Shown here: piece after piece, positions 22,860 through 35,586 of the stretch
Layout of the letters: each line of letters starts with the position of its first letter
Position numbering within the stretch: the stretch's first letter is position 1
From: Anthoceros angustus
Taxonomy: Eukaryota; Streptophyta; Anthocerotopsida; Anthocerotales; Anthocerotaceae
Reading direction: 5' to 3'
NCBI GenBank assembly: GCA_010909165.1
Contig: MU008173.1
Span: 1,178,001-1,242,000 of the forward strand
DNA length: 64,000 bases
Program-made: the position numbers and the translations under genes
The notes under the pieces: model-generated
Told to the model about the DNA's origin: nothing
Database searches by the model: none
Seen by the model: the letters and a program-made list of their open reading frames with translations, nothing else

Positions 22860-25715
22860 TGCTTAAGGGGCGTAATAGGCAAGTGGGACACGTGGATGGT
22901 ACCGAGTGGAAGACTGACATGCAGCGGACCAGGACCGCAGAGTTGTTAGCGGCCGTTATAGGCAGGTAACCACGAACCAAGGACATGTGCCAAGAAGGCA
23001 GCGGGCGTGAAGTTGCAGTACACAATGCAGGACTGTGGCAGTTACTGGCAGCGAAAGGACGTCTTCCCGCGCATCAATTACGCCTGATGCCCTGGTGCTG
23101 AGAGAAGACCATTTTCCCACGACTTCGGTAGCTTCGCATGCCGCGATAGATACCCGCTCTTTGGCGCTTCTCTTCCGACGTTCGAGCGCAACGCCAGGTG
23201 ACCTTCGTCATCTTTCGGCGCGTCGATTCCTCCGGAGCTCAGGAGCCTCGCAGAGAGCATCACAGCCCTCCATACCTCAGCGACAAAGCGAGCGGGGCGT
23301 GGATATGGGACCCAAGAAGGCGGCAGAGGTCTGGAGCCCTGGCGCTTGGTGGAGAAGAACATTGTGACAAGGCGCTACCCGGATTTTGGCCCATGGCTGG
23401 CCGAAGCAGAGGAGCTGGTGTAGGAGTGACACCTCAACATCTCCCAGACGATATAGACCTTTGACAGCGATGGCCGGAATCCGGAAAGATGTCGGCAACC
23501 AAGGCCGGCCCACTCTAAGAGCTATGGGAGGACCCAAGGAGGTAGACAGCGGAGGTCCTACGGGCGGTTTACAATCGCCCAGCAAAGGAGGTAGGGGGCA
23601 TAGTGCCGGAGCCCCTGAAGGTGAAGGGAAGGGTGGAAGCGGCCAACGTGGCGCTGTTGAGGCCGGGGACGCAGCGCTCCTCCAATGGCTGGCTGATGTC
23701 GGACATGTTCGACCGATGGGTGAGGGCAGTGACGATAATCTGCTGGTCTTCCTGCACGCCCTCTAGAGGGGCAAGAGGGCGGATTGGGGGCGAATCATCT
23801 TTGCCCGGACAATAAGGAGGCGGAAGTCACAATGAGAGGCCTCCGTCGCTTATCCCCTTTAATAGTGCATATATGGGGACACCTCAACCTCAAGGAGGGA
23901 GAGGAGGAACGAGCCTTCTGAGGGTCCCACCAAAGCGGAGTGGAGGAAGCACAGATCAGGACCCGCCAAGGGGCGACGCGCCTAGGAAGAAGAAGACTGG
24001 GAGGGCATCCCGGATGCCATCCGTCTGGAGCGGACCCCCTCCCCCCCAAGGGAAGTATGGGAAGAGATCCCTGCTTCCCTCCTCTTGGTTCCTCCCTCGG
24101 AGCAGCAGTCCCCGGTGGTTGCTATGACGGGGATGGAGTTGGTGCCAGTAGCACCAGCAGTCCCGAGGCCTGCTCCAGACTAGGCGATCGAGCCCCGACG
24201 GACCAGAATGGAAACACGGAAGAGGAAGCAGGCGCCCAACCCCACCGCCCTAGTGACGACCCCGGTGCTCGCTTGCCAACAAGAGTGGGAAAGGTGAGGA
24301 GGCGTGAGGCAGAACGAGACGCCCTGAGCGCAGGGGCCATTGGCAGCAGCCCCACCCGGAGCTGGTCCTCTCCTCGTAGGGGAGAGGAAAGTGAGCCAGC
24401 TCTCGGACTCCTTGACCTCCACCGGACCCGAAGGCGCGCAGAGAAAGAATTGGCCGCGAAGCTCGCCAAGGAGGTCGACGGACCTACTCCGGACGTACGG
24501 ACAGGACCTAAGGGTCCTTATTGGGTCCGGAGTACCCAACCCCGGACTCACTCCGGACTGCGGTATGGCGGTCTTTAACGGATCGGGAGATGCGGCCACC
24601 GGGTGCTTCTTGGGAGCGCCACGGCGGTGGCCGTGGAAGAGACACAGCGTTTGGCGGCCGGGACGCAGCTCCTCCAATGGCTGGGCCGATGTCGGACATG
24701 TTCAGATGGGTGAGGCGTTGTATAATCTGCTGGTCTTCCCGCCCTCTAGAGGGGCAAGAGGGCGGATTGGGGCGAATCATCTTTGCCCGGAGCATGGCGA
24801 GGCCGGAAGGCGGATGAGAGGCCTCCGTCAGGCGCTTATCCCCTTTAATAGTGCATATGGGGACACCTCAACCTCAAGGAGGGAGAGGAGGAACGAGCCT
24901 TCTGAGGGCTGGCTACCCGCCGGAGCGTGGAGGAAGCACAGGACTGGGACGGCCGCGGCGACGCGCCTAGGAAGAAGAAGACCGGGAGGGCATCCTGATG
25001 CCATCCGTCTGAGCGACCCTCCCCAAGGGAAGTATGGGAAGAGATCCGCCTCCTCCTCTTGGTTCCTCCTGAGCAGCCCCGTGGTTGCTATGACGGGATG
25101 GAGTTGGAGCACCAAGAGTCTCCCGAGGCCCGCCTCCAGACTAGGCGATCGAGCCCGACGGACCGTAATGGAAACACGGAAGAGGAAGCAGGCGCCCAAC
25201 CCCACCGCCCCTAGTGACGCCGGTGCCTTTGCCTGCCAAGTGAGTGAGGCAGAGGAGGCAAAGTGAGACCATGAACGAGACGCGCCTACCCAGGCCTTGA
25301 GGCCGGGACGCAGCCCCACCCGGAGCTGGTCCCTCCTCGAGGGAGAGGAAAGTGAGCCGCCTCCTGACTCCTTGACCTCCACCCACCGGCGCCGCGAGAA
25401 AGAATTGGCCGCGAAGCTCGCCAAGGAGGTCGACGGACCTACTCCGGACGTACGGACAGGACCTAAGGGTCCTTATTGGGTCCGGAGTACCCAACCCCGG
25501 ACTCACTCCGGACTGCGGTATGGCGGTCTTTAACGGATCGGGAGATGCCTGCGTCACTGGCAGGCTTCTTGGGAGCGTCACCGGCGGTGGCCGTGGAAGA
25601 GACACGGCGCGTCTTGGCGGCCGTCATGGACGGCATGTTGTGGGGACTCTGCGGAACTACAGAGAAGACCCAGGAAGTGGAGGCCACCAGGAGGCGAATG
25701 GTGGAGCTCCAGGAA
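22860..25715. repeat. GC-rich dispersed repeat, part 1, with a tandem duplication of about 980 bp
   Basis: Much higher GC than the flanks. A segment starting near ctcctccaatggctgg occurs at 23,677 and 24,669 and runs to ctttaacggatcgggagatg at 24,573 and 25,528, giving units of roughly 23,665-24,660 and 24,661-25,625 that differ by many 2-8 base gaps. Plus-strand frames are Arg/Gly/Pro/Glu-rich and broken; none matches a domain I know. The reading GALVEKNIVTRRYPDFGPWL near 23,340 may be a relic of real coding. I think it is the body of an old retroelement whose coiled-coil part continues after 27,378. Confidence 0.55.
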
Positions 25716-27377
25716 CAGCGTCTGTTTAGAAAGGGGTTTCTCCTATCAAAAGGGGTTTTGGAAAAAATCCCAACCCTATTTCGCCGGAAACTGAAGTTGG
25801 TTTGGTTTTTGTTGGTTTTTGTAGGTGTTCATCCATCGGTTTCGGGCATTCTCGGCTCGGCACCACTTCCTGTCGAGTCATTTACACCGCCTTTATACTC
25901 GTTCATGGCGATTTAGTCGGTGTGATGAAGGGCTTGACCTCATTGTTCCATAATTTCGCATGTCCGTAGTTTCGTGATTTTGTGTGGTTTTTGTATGTTT
26001 TGTATACAGGGGCCTAGGCGTGCATAAGTGCGCGCCTAAACAACGCTATGTGCAAACTTGTGCATGCAATGTGCAAAAAGAGCGCAAAAAATGATCTTCT
26101 AATGGGGAAGCATGTCCTTTTGGCGGTCTGAGGATGTGCCGGAACTCCCGACAAAATAACAAGTAGCAGACATCGGCGGAGGTTCACCTAGACCACTCTT
26201 ATATACCTATCCTATGCCTTAATGTGACAAAGAACACCCTATCCCCTTTTTATTCTTTACGGTGTTTCCGTCTCTTTCGGCGGTGACCTAGTACCGGGTT
26301 ATCATCAAACATGCCCCAAATTGGTGAACAAGTGCATGCACCAGGGGGCGGTGCGCGCACTGTGCAGCAGCGCGTGCACTGGGGCAAGGGGCCGGTGCGC
26401 ACTGCGCGCACTGGGCAGCCTGTGCGCTGTGCACTGGGGCAAGGAGGCCCAAGTGCACACAAGTGCACGCACCCAAGGTCAAGAAGGGCCTGGGAGCATG
26501 AACCCAAATGGTTCATGCCTCCTAGTGCATTCCTAGACGGTTCATCCAAAGAAAAAAAGAACCAAAAGTCTAAAAAAACCCTAAAAACCCCTAAAAATTA
26601 CAAAAAAGTCCAGTTTTTTGAGGCAAGTGCGCGCACTTGCTCTAAAATTTTGACAATTTTTTGAATTTGTTTGTATTTGTTTTGATATTTTTGTTGTTTT
26701 AAAGGGTTCCTTTCGACGTTTTCAACCTTTTTTGTGCAGCTCCCTAATGTGGATATGTTCTTATCTTTTCTTAACCCTCATCTTTTTTCTAGTGGTTAAA
26801 ACTTTGAACTAGTAGTGAGAACCTTTGCATCTTTTGAATCTTGAGACGCTTGGCGGGCCCGCCTAAGTGCACTATGCCACTCTCATTCTCGCACTCAAGA
26901 GCATCGTGCCAAAGAAGATATTATTGTCCCAATGTCTAAGGAACAAAGTCTGTAAAATTCTGAGCGAGAGTATAGTCATAGGATTGACTAGTATGAATGA
27001 AAGGTTGGTGCGCAAACAAGTTTGCGCACTGCAATTACAGCAAGCCCTAAAACTCTAAATGTTTAGATATCGTCAACACCGCAATGATTGCCGATGTTGA
27101 GACCTGCTTAGATGGGCGCGCATAAGTTTGCGAATTGTGTCCAGCTTTGAAAAAGCCGAACGAGAATGGGACTTTAGGTTTTGCCACGACTTGCAATCTA
27201 CAATCTCAAATAACGTGTATCAAAACAATTATTCAAAAGGTTGCGGGTAACATGTCTGCAGAGAAATATCAAAAAGCCTGATTATAGTGCAGATTTTTTT
27301 CAAGTGCAAAAAGGGGTCCGGCCAAGTCCGTGTGCAAAAAGGGGTTCCAGGAGAAACCCCTTTCTAAACAGACGCTG
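25716..27377. mobile_element. hAT-like element, 1.66 kb, with 28-bp inverted termini
   Basis: The left end CAGCGTCTGTTTAGAAAGGG-GTTTCTCC is repeated exactly, inverted, at 27,350-27,377. The first eight bases are the same as the right terminus of the hAT element at 12,272. No matching 8-bp flanks were seen, so one end may have been altered. The interior is rich in tgcgca/gtgcgc words: about 26,010-26,080, 26,335-26,475, a palindrome gcaagtgcgcgcacttgc near 26,625, and a hairpin gtgcgcaaac-aa-gtttgcgcac near 27,007. These resemble subterminal transposase-binding repeats. No transposase frame was found. It interrupts the coiled-coil frame of the surrounding GC-rich repeat. Confidence 0.65.
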
Positions 27378-28610
27378 TTTAGGGTCAAACGGAGGTGGCA
27401 CAGGCCGCCAGGAAGAAGGCGGAGTCCCTCGCCAGAATTGAGGAAGAGAAGCGCCGGACGGCAGAAACAGAGGCAAGGTCCGCCTAGCAGGACAGGGCTA
27501 GGGTGCTCCAACTGTGCGAGGAGCTGAAGCCCGCCCAGGAGGCACACGCGCGGGCAGAGGACCTGAGCGAGCAAATGAAAGCAGCCAGGGAAGCCGCGGA
27601 GGGAGCACGCAAGCAGGCGGAGGAAGCCAGGGAGCTGGTGGAAAATGCAAAGCGAAGAGCAGAGCCAGGCGCAGGACGCTCAGCTGAAGGGGACCAAGGA
27701 AGCGGAGGCGATTGCCAAGACCGACCGGGACCACTACCGTTGGGACCGGAATCGCTGGAGGGAGGCGGCAGGAGCGGCCACAGCAAGCCTGAAGGTGGAG
27801 TAGGCGGTCGCAGAGCAAGCACGCACGGTCCATGGAGAGGAGATGGAAGTGCGGATAAGGGAGCTGGGAGATCTCCGGCTGCAGCTTCAGGAGGTGGAAG
27901 AGGCATGCCGGGAGATGGAAGGGCAGAAGGAGACCCTGGAGCTGCGACTCCAGGTGATGGAGGAAAGGAACGGACTCCTCCAAGGGCGGATCGAGGCCTA
28001 GGACCACGAGCGGGAGATAAAGAGGCTCCAGCTCTGCCTAAGAGTGGAGGAAAACCTCCGGCGAAGCACGGAGTTAGACGTCGCTGAGCTTGAGAGAGAG
28101 AGAGCTAGTCGATGCCAGGCCTTTGGCAGAACTCCCGGACGACTAGAGCACGACATGGCGGTCCTGACCAAGAAGATGGCGGATCAGGAACGAGCGCAGA
28201 AGGAAGAGCAGAAGCTGTTGATCCGCCTGCGAAAGGCAGAGGGAGAACTCCAGTCCATGGCGGGGAAGTTGGCAGAGCTGCAGAGGGAGCAGGAAGCGGA
28301 GCGCGCCAACGAGAAGCAGCGGCTCCAGGAGCTAGCAGAAGCCTCCTTAACGGCTTCTCCAGATGCGGCCAGGACCAGGTTGGATGACCTTGCGATGGGA
28401 ACGGCGCGCAAGCGACTAGGGACGCCCAGCTACCAGAGAACCTCTAGAGGCGGGAATATATAGTGCTCCGAACCCATGTGGAGGCCATCCAGCAGGTTGA
28501 CTCAGACTTCGTGTATTATCATGCGGAGCTCCTGAAAGCGGTGGGAGCATTTCACCAAGCAGGTGAGGTCGCGAGATTGCTAGAGGAGTCGTAGGGGACC
28601 TGGAGGGAAG
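27378..28610 (+). pseudogene. Coiled-coil ORF of the GC-rich repeat (broken, interrupted at both ends)
   Basis: Frames in this stretch read as highly charged Ala/Glu/Lys/Arg heptads: AQAARKKAESLARIEEEK, then LCEELKPAQEAHARAEDLSE, MKAAREAAEGARKQAEEARE, then AVLTKKMADQERAQKEEQKL and AGKLAELQREQEAERANE. This is a long coiled coil with no recognisable catalytic domain. The reading frame shifts near 27,660 and 28,040 and has stop codons at 27,484 and near 28,000. Upstream it would continue from the hAT-interrupted MVELQEQRLF at 25,700; downstream it is cut by copia C at 28,616 and appears to resume at 35,791. Charged coiled-coil ORFs occur in large plant retroelements, which is my preferred reading. 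Confidence 0.55.
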
Positions 28611-28615
28611 AAGGT

Positions 28616-28817
28616 TATCGTGGTTATCGCGTAGCCAGCCTGAACGTAAGCAGATCCATGATCGAGACCAGGAAAAAACGCGAGCGTAGGCAAAACAGAT
28701 ATCTTCATTGAGGTTCAAAGAAGCATTAAACAAAAAGTGTTGTAAACTGCTTTTAACCTAAGTTAATTACGAAACGATATTGGGTTAGTGTCCGATTAGG
28801 TAATTGCCAATCTAACA
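28616..28817 (-). repeat. 3' LTR of copia C
   Basis: Matches 35,587-35,785 across its length. Five of the roughly six difference clusters between the two copies fall on CAG or CTG words. Confidence 0.9.
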
Positions 28818-29057
28818 CGCCTCGCACCTAACGCCAACCTTATCCCGCCGGCCGAAAGCTTGAGGTGAAGCGCTAAGATCCCGGTCTTCACATTCTTAGC
28901 TTGAGTCGCGAACTCACTCAATCGCTATGGCTTGTGCACACCGCGGATCGCCCTCCTAAGTCCCATCCTCACCGCAAGGTGATTAAGGTGAAGAGCACCA
29001 AGCATCTACAATGTGTGAAGATCCGCAACCGAATCGAGAAATGCTGGTAATAGGCGC

Positions 29058-31541
29058 GTGCCTCTTCCGTGGTCATAACTCATGCCCGCAGCATTGATAT
29101 GGCAATAAAGCTAGATGCTTCGTGAGTCTGATTTGTTTACCTTGATGCTTCATCCAGATCGATTCATGTGTGTGTGTAGGTGATGCGTGATAGGCTCCAA
29201 TAATCACAGGCGTAACACATGTGAGATGTGTTCTCTGTGGATTCCCAAATGCCGCATCTAAACCTTAGGTCATTGCTATGGCATGCTTGTTTTCCGATAA
29301 GTTGTCCCCACAAGCCCAATGTGTCGCGATGTTGTTCATGGGTTGCCTTAGGAAGGCCCTTAGTCAATGTGTCAGCAACATTCTCGTGTGCACATATTGA
29401 AGCCGGATCACGCTGCTTTACCGCTTGACGAATAAAATGGAATCAGATCTCAATGTGTTTCGATCGTGCATGAAGGATAGGATTACTGTGAGAGCAATAG
29501 CGATCGATTGTCGCATGCTAATATTGTGGCTGCCTGTGCTTCCGTGAATGCCCTCCATGAATTGACGGACCCATATGATTTCACGTGCAAGTGATAGGGC
29601 TCCGTATTCCGCCTCACCGAGGAGAGGCTCATCGTTGTAAGTTTCTTAGATTGCCAACCGATGGCGATCCACATGTTGCATAATATGCGCGATGGATTTC
29701 CTCGAATCCACATCACCAGCCACATCCGAATAAGAAGTAAGTATACCCAAAGAAAATTGTATATTTCATAGAGAAAATTCGTGTCCCTTGCGATAACGCA
29801 GGATTCTTTTGACAGGGTCCAAAGGCTTCCGACTGGTTTGAGAGGAACGGGACACGACACCTACGACTGGGAGATGTCCGCCGAGTCCAACCAGCCAAGT
29901 ACAAGAGACTACCATCGCTTCTATAGGGTACCTTTGCCATTTCGCAAAGTCTCTGGGGTTGTTGGCCCTCGATGGATAACTTCTCCGGATGCTATAGGGG
30001 TAGTGACAGGATGTAATGTTGAAAGATTGAATTTGGACAAGAATCGTTCTTATGAAGTGTGCCCGATGGATGGTGACACAGGTCCTATCGTGGCTAAAGC
30101 TAAACCGGATGCCTAAGGCGAACTTCAAGGACCTACATCGGTCATGTCCCATTCTTGTGACAGGCTTTTTCATTTCGCCAAAATGTTGGAATCACTAGCA
30201 AAGAGAAAATTATCATCAACATACAAAGGTAATGATACAAAGTTAGTTCTCTTCATTACATATACACTGCGATCTGCGTGAGAGGTACGAAACCAAGCTT
30301 GCGTAACTTCTTGTGCCTCTTCCGTGGTCATAACTCATGCCCGCAGCATTGATATGGCAATAAAGCTAGATGCTTCGTGAGTCTGATTTGTTTACCTTGA
30401 TGCTTCATCCAGATCGATTCATGTGTGTGTGTAGGTGATGCGATAGGCTCCAATAAGAGCTGCGGCGTAACACGGAGATGTGTTCTCTGTGGATTCCCAA
30501 ATGCCGCATCTAAACCTTAGGTCATTGCTATGGCATGCCGCTTGTTTTCCAGATAAGTTGCCGCCCCGTAAGCCCAATGTGTCGCGATGTTGTTCATGGG
30601 TTGCCTTAGGAAGGCCCTTAGTCAGTGTCGCAACATTCTCTGTGTGCACATATTGAAGCTGGATCACTGCTTTCTCCGCTTGACGAATAAAATGGAATCA
30701 GATATCTCAATGTGTTTCGATCGTGCATGAAGGATAGGATTACTGTGAGAGCAATAGCCGATCGATTGTCGATGCTAATATTGTGGCACGCTTGCTTCCA
30801 AAGTGAATGCCCTCCATGAATTGACGGACCCATATGATTTCACGTGCTGCAAGTGATAGGGCTCCGTATTCCGCCCGCCGAGGAGAGGCTCATCGTTGTA
30901 AGTTTCTTAGATTGCCAACGATGGCGATCCACATAATGGCATAATATGCAGCGATGGATTTCCTCGAATCCACATCACCAGCCAGATCCGAATAAGAAGT
31001 AAGTATACCACTTCAGAATTGTATATTTCATAGAAATTCGTGTCCCTTGCGATAACGCAGGATTCTTTTGAGTCCAAAGCCGACTGGTTTGAGAGGAACG
31101 GGACACGACACCTACTGGGAGATGTCCGCCGAGTCCAACCAGCCAAGTACAAGAGACTACCTCGCTTCTATAGGGTACCTTTGCCATTTCGCAAAGTCTG
31201 CTAGTTGTTGGACGGTCCTCGATGGATAACTTCTCCGGATGCTATAGGGGTAGTGACAGGATGTAATGTTGAAAGATTGAATTTGGACAAGAATCTTATG
31301 AAGTGTGCCCGATGGATGGTGACACAGTCCTATGGCTAAAGCTAAACCGGATGCCTAACTTCTTCAAGGACCTACATCGGTCATGTCCCATTCTTGTGAC
31401 ATTTCATTTCGCCAAAATGTTGGAATCACTAGCAAAGAGAAAATTATCATCAACATACGGTAATGATACAAAGTTAGTTCTCTTCATTACATATACACTG
31501 CGATCTGCGTGAGAGGTACGAAACCAAGCTTGTAACTTCTT
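29058..31541 (-). repeat. Tandem duplication in copia C pol, units of 1,255 and 1,229 bp
   Basis: Unit 1 is about 29,058-30,312 and unit 2 about 30,313-31,541; both start gtgcctcttccgtggtcata and end at accaagctt(gc)gtaacttctt. The minus strand codes the RT end and RNase H (SLGLVYLAGWTRR..., HENVADTLTKGLPKATHEQH) twice. The units differ mostly by 1-6 base gaps, with few substitutions. Confidence 0.88.
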
Positions 31542-32290
31542 GTCGGCTCTTGCATTCCACATTCTTGCATCGCTTCAATCGTATATAGATTTGAAGTGAC
31601 ATACCTTAGTTGGATCGTAATGTAGCCTTCCGGTTCATTCATGTAAATAGTCTCCTTTAGTTCTCCGTTTAAAAGGCTTAACGTCCATCCGGTGGACAAG
31701 GAGCTTGTGTTTTACAGCATAACTCAAAAGAATCCGATAGATGTCGGCTTCACCACCGGATCGAAAGTTTCAGATAGTCCAAACTCGAACTTGGTATAGC
31801 CGGGCCACTAAAGAGCTTTAAACCGAGCAACCGTACCATCTGGATTTAGCTTCAACTTAAACACCCATTTGGATGTAATGGGGCGTCTATCCGGAGGTAA
31901 GGTCACCAGCTCCCAAGTGTGATTTGTGATGAGGCTATTGTATTCAATCGATGGCTTTTGCCATTCGACTTTGTAAGGGCCTGATAGGGCTTCTTTATAT
32001 GTGGCGGTGTATCCGGAGGATCAAGAATTGAAGCAGCTGCATTTGTAGCTAGAGCTGCTAAGGAAGTCCTTGGTGGAACATAAACAAAGGTGTCACCTGG
32101 TTCATAAGGTGGCTTAATCCACTCTGACCTAGGGCGATGAGACCTAGCTGATCTACGAGGTAGACCCTCCTGTTCATCTACTGCCAATTGTACATGTTCT
32201 TCTGGTTGAGGAATTTCATCTAACTCTGCAGGAATAGCATCTAACTGCGTGGTGGTCTTTAGTTTCATCTACCTCTGCGAGGATCAGGCC
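31542..32290 (-). pseudogene. Copia C linker and N-terminal reverse transcriptase (broken)
   Basis: Minus strand: RRSARSHRPRSEWIKPPYEP (integrase-RT linker), then ITSKWVFKLKLNPDGTVARF near 31,870-31,810, and LLNGELKETIYMNEPEGY near 31,680-31,620, all copia RT hallmarks. Frames are interrupted several times. Confidence 0.8.
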
Positions 32291-32639
32291 GGAGGTTCAA
32301 TCGGAGGGTTATCCAATACATCCGCAGGATCCGTAATGGAGGTGCCGCCGCACAGGTGTTGGTGATCTGGCCCTAAAGGTGCTGCAGGAGCAAGTGATCG
32401 TGGAACTCAAGGAAAATCGAAATATCTATGTCTACTGCCTTCTTCTAAGTGTTGTTGTGAGTATGACCATAAATTGAAGGTTCGACAAGGGTTTGTGGCT
32501 TGTGATCAAGATGAGAGGCAATGATGAAGCTCTCGTTGAAGCTCACACTCCTAGCTATGGTAAGTTGCCGTGTATGTGGGCTATATGCTTGTAGCCCTTT
32601 GACTGCTCGTAATACCCAACAAAAATATGTTTTGTAGCT

Positions 32640-33470
32640 CGATTGTCCATCTTACCACGCTTCTCCGGTGTGTATGCATAGGTGCGCCAAAGATGCGTAA
32701 ATGGTCGATCTGGGTTTGTGCCCACCCACAAAGGTGTATAGCTGAAAAGTGGCTTTACAGCTGCTCAATATAATTAATATGCTATACCTTCCGCCCAAGA
32801 TCCTTGTAAGTCCTGCGATGAAAGAGTAGCTCGCGTTCTTGCAAAGTGCGATTGTATCTCTCAAAAGATACGAGTTTTGTGGATGATAGGGTACCGTGGG
32901 TTGGTGAATAATGCCCTTCGTCGACAATATGATTGGAAGTCCCGATCGAGGTATTCTTTCGCATTGTCACTCCTTAGTTTCTTAAGAATGCACCTTTGAG
33001 TCTCATAGTTGTACATAATCGAGGAACTTATCATATGTTTGGTGACGATTATGCGAAAATATATATGGCGAATGGCTCCACTCATCTAGGAGCAGAAAAT
33101 AAATTGCCCCACCAAACGATGCTTGACATCGGGCCACATATGTCGATGTGCACCACATCTAACAGCCCAAAGAGCCTTTGTAGGTTCAGGATCATTGTAT
33201 GGCTTTTGTGCCATCTTGCCAACTTGGCGCCTTCACGAAGAGGTGATCATTCAGTTTAAAAGAAACTGGATCCTTGTACAATTCTGGTTTGCTAACAACT
33301 TGACGTATGTATGTTATGCTAGGATGGCAGAGACGATGATGCCAAAGAGAAGTCTTGTCTACATCACTCTTGGCATCACTAGCTGCAGCGTAATTGGTCA
33401 TACTCAAAATGATAAAGGTCATTGTAAGTGATTCCTTCTCCCAATATAAATGAACGATCATGTGTAGATG
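32640..33470 (-). pseudogene. Copia C integrase (broken)
   Basis: Minus strand: TSLWHHRLCHPSITYIRQVV (the HHCC-type N-terminal finger region), then KLRSDNAKEYLDRDFQSYC (core with the catalytic Asp context) and, further on, a VGYY-like C-terminal stretch near 32,600. Frameshifts separate the parts. Confidence 0.8.
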
Positions 33471-33879
33471 TTCACACCACTAGGTGTGAAACATACTTGG
33501 TGTCGTGTGTGAACGAGTTTCGACGATGAAGTTTTTCTTCATGCTAGGGACATGGAGGACACCCGACAATGTGATGTGTGTTCCACCTTTCATTGGGAAT
33601 GAGACATCACCATATCCGAATCGCAAGTCCGCTGTCTCCTAGCGACAAATTGGCTAGTTGGTGCTGGCTTGTAATTGATAAATTTGTCTTTAGATTGACA
33701 AATGTGGTGAGTGGCACCGAGTCCAAAACCACATACTTGTATCGGCTTGTAAGTGACAAACATATAGCAAGGATGGTAGGTGGCTTGGAGGCGCCTGTGA
33801 GGAGCCGCTTTGTCCACGAGTCACCATGTTTGTCTCCGCACTGTAAGGCTTCACGGCGAGGCTCTCCACCCGCTTCTTC

Positions 33880-34560
33880 GCATTCATTTTCGAAATGACT
33901 GGAATTTTGCACGGATGTGCCCTTCTTTTTCTCGGTGTATAAGAGGTTGGTGCGGATAGGGTCTTCCCTTCCTCGACTGCCCTCCCACGCCCTCGCCGGG
34001 TGTAGAGGACATGTGAACTATGTTGCCGACCTCGCAAGAGCAACTCTGGATTCCTCTTCCGAATGCACCAACAACTTGTGAGAAGGTAATATTAGCACCT
34101 CCTGGTTTGCAAAATTAGTTTGAGTAGTAACAAATGCTCTGTAGCTATGTGGCGGGGATGTAAGAAGGATTATAGCCTTCGCTTTGTCAATACATCGCCG
34201 AAGCAAGCTTAGCACGCAAGCTGCGAAATTTATGTAAGTGATGCTCCACACTATCACTTTCCTTCATAAGGCCATAGAATTGTCCGTTGCGTTTATAAGT
34301 GTCGCCCATCCTTGGCTGCGAACATATCCTTAAATAAACTCCAGACCGCTGCATTGCCCCTTGAGTATGTTGTATCATGTTCCTATCAAGAGTCGATAGG
34401 ATTATACTGCTCTTTTATCTTGCTTTTCCCAAGCTTTAATTTGACATCTGCCTTTAGGATTTGCTAATGCTGGATTTGTACTCTTTCCGGTTTACATCCA
34501 TGAGGTCGTGCTCTTCAAGATTGCCTCCATTCAAGCTCCCATTGGGTAATCCGAGCCATT
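33880..34560 (-). pseudogene. Copia C gag (broken)
   Basis: Minus strand: YGLMKESDSVEHHLHKFRSL, LLTSPPHSYRAFVTTQTNFA and VLILPSHKLLVHSEEESR, typical of the UBN2-type gag of copia elements. A zinc-knuckle-like stretch lies near 33,900 but its Cys/His spacing is damaged. Confidence 0.75.
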
Positions 34561-35572
34561 AAACCGGTCCTTATCTTTCATATCCGCTTGAAAGTTGTGT
34601 TATTAATGGTTGTGTTTGTCCCCATGATTGGAGGTTGAGGTGGAGGAGGTGTATGTGTAAAACGAGGTGCTTTAGGCCTAGGGTACCTATGTGGTGGTGA
34701 CCACATGCGGTTGTGGTACTAACAAAGGTGTGTGCACTACATAACCTATCTAGAAATTTCTAGAGAATTGAGGACTCTGAATCCTCACCGAACATTGTGG
34801 CTAAGGACCCTAATATTTGATCTGCTGGCTTAGGTACTATCATCAAACCAAAAGATGGATTACATCGAGAAATGTTAGGCTTGGAAGCTGAATGAACAGC
34901 AGGTCTGTCCAGCATCTTGGAAATCAGAGAGCTGTGTGCAAGATGATCGATTGCATGGTAACTTGTGACAACTTCTTGGTGAGAATACCTATTTGCTTTT
35001 GTAGTTGGATCCGATCTTTCCTATATTTATTGGGCTATATGCGCTTGGTGCTTAAGGATGCCTACCGTAATGTTCAAGTGCCTAATTGCTATGTTGTTTG
35101 GTTGTGATGGATGGTGTTGTGAAGATGCAGGGCGGAATACATGCCGGTCTTCTACACGCAATTCATAGCAACAATTACAATTGCATGCTCGCTAGGAGAA
35201 GGTGGATCATAATCTCTTGAAAACCTATCTCTATTCTATTCCTTGTCATGGTGCGATCGCTTTTCATGGGCGTTTTGATTACGGTCCCACTTGCTCAAAG
35301 CTCACGGAATTGCTTACGCAAGGTAATATAAAGCGCTTTTCTTCCTCCTTCCAAGGGATACTCATAGGTGGTGCTTTTCCGGTGGACGCGTGTTCTTTGC
35401 CACTCCATGCCGCTAATGTAATCGAAAAATGCGCCTAATTGCTGCACCCAAGGATCCGATCCTTGTGATCACCGAGTATGCAGATCGCCTAGGGTTTTCG
35501 GCCTCCTATGGCGGATGCCGCTTTCAATTTGATGGTGCACCTCATACCGTATGGGATCCGTACTCGGTCCAT

Positions 35573-35586
35573 GGTGCTCGATACCA
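35573..35586 (-). promoter_or_regulatory. Primer-binding site of copia C (initiator tRNA-Met)
   Basis: On the minus strand tggtatcgagcacc directly follows the 5' LTR. The expected complement of the plant initiator tRNA-Met 3' end is TGGTATCAGAGC, so one A is missing from its CAG. Confidence 0.8.

Noticed and set aside
27378-28610. The coiled-coil ORF as a functional host gene
   Set aside because: Stops and frame changes occur, it is cut by two transposable elements, and its GC-rich context is repetitive.
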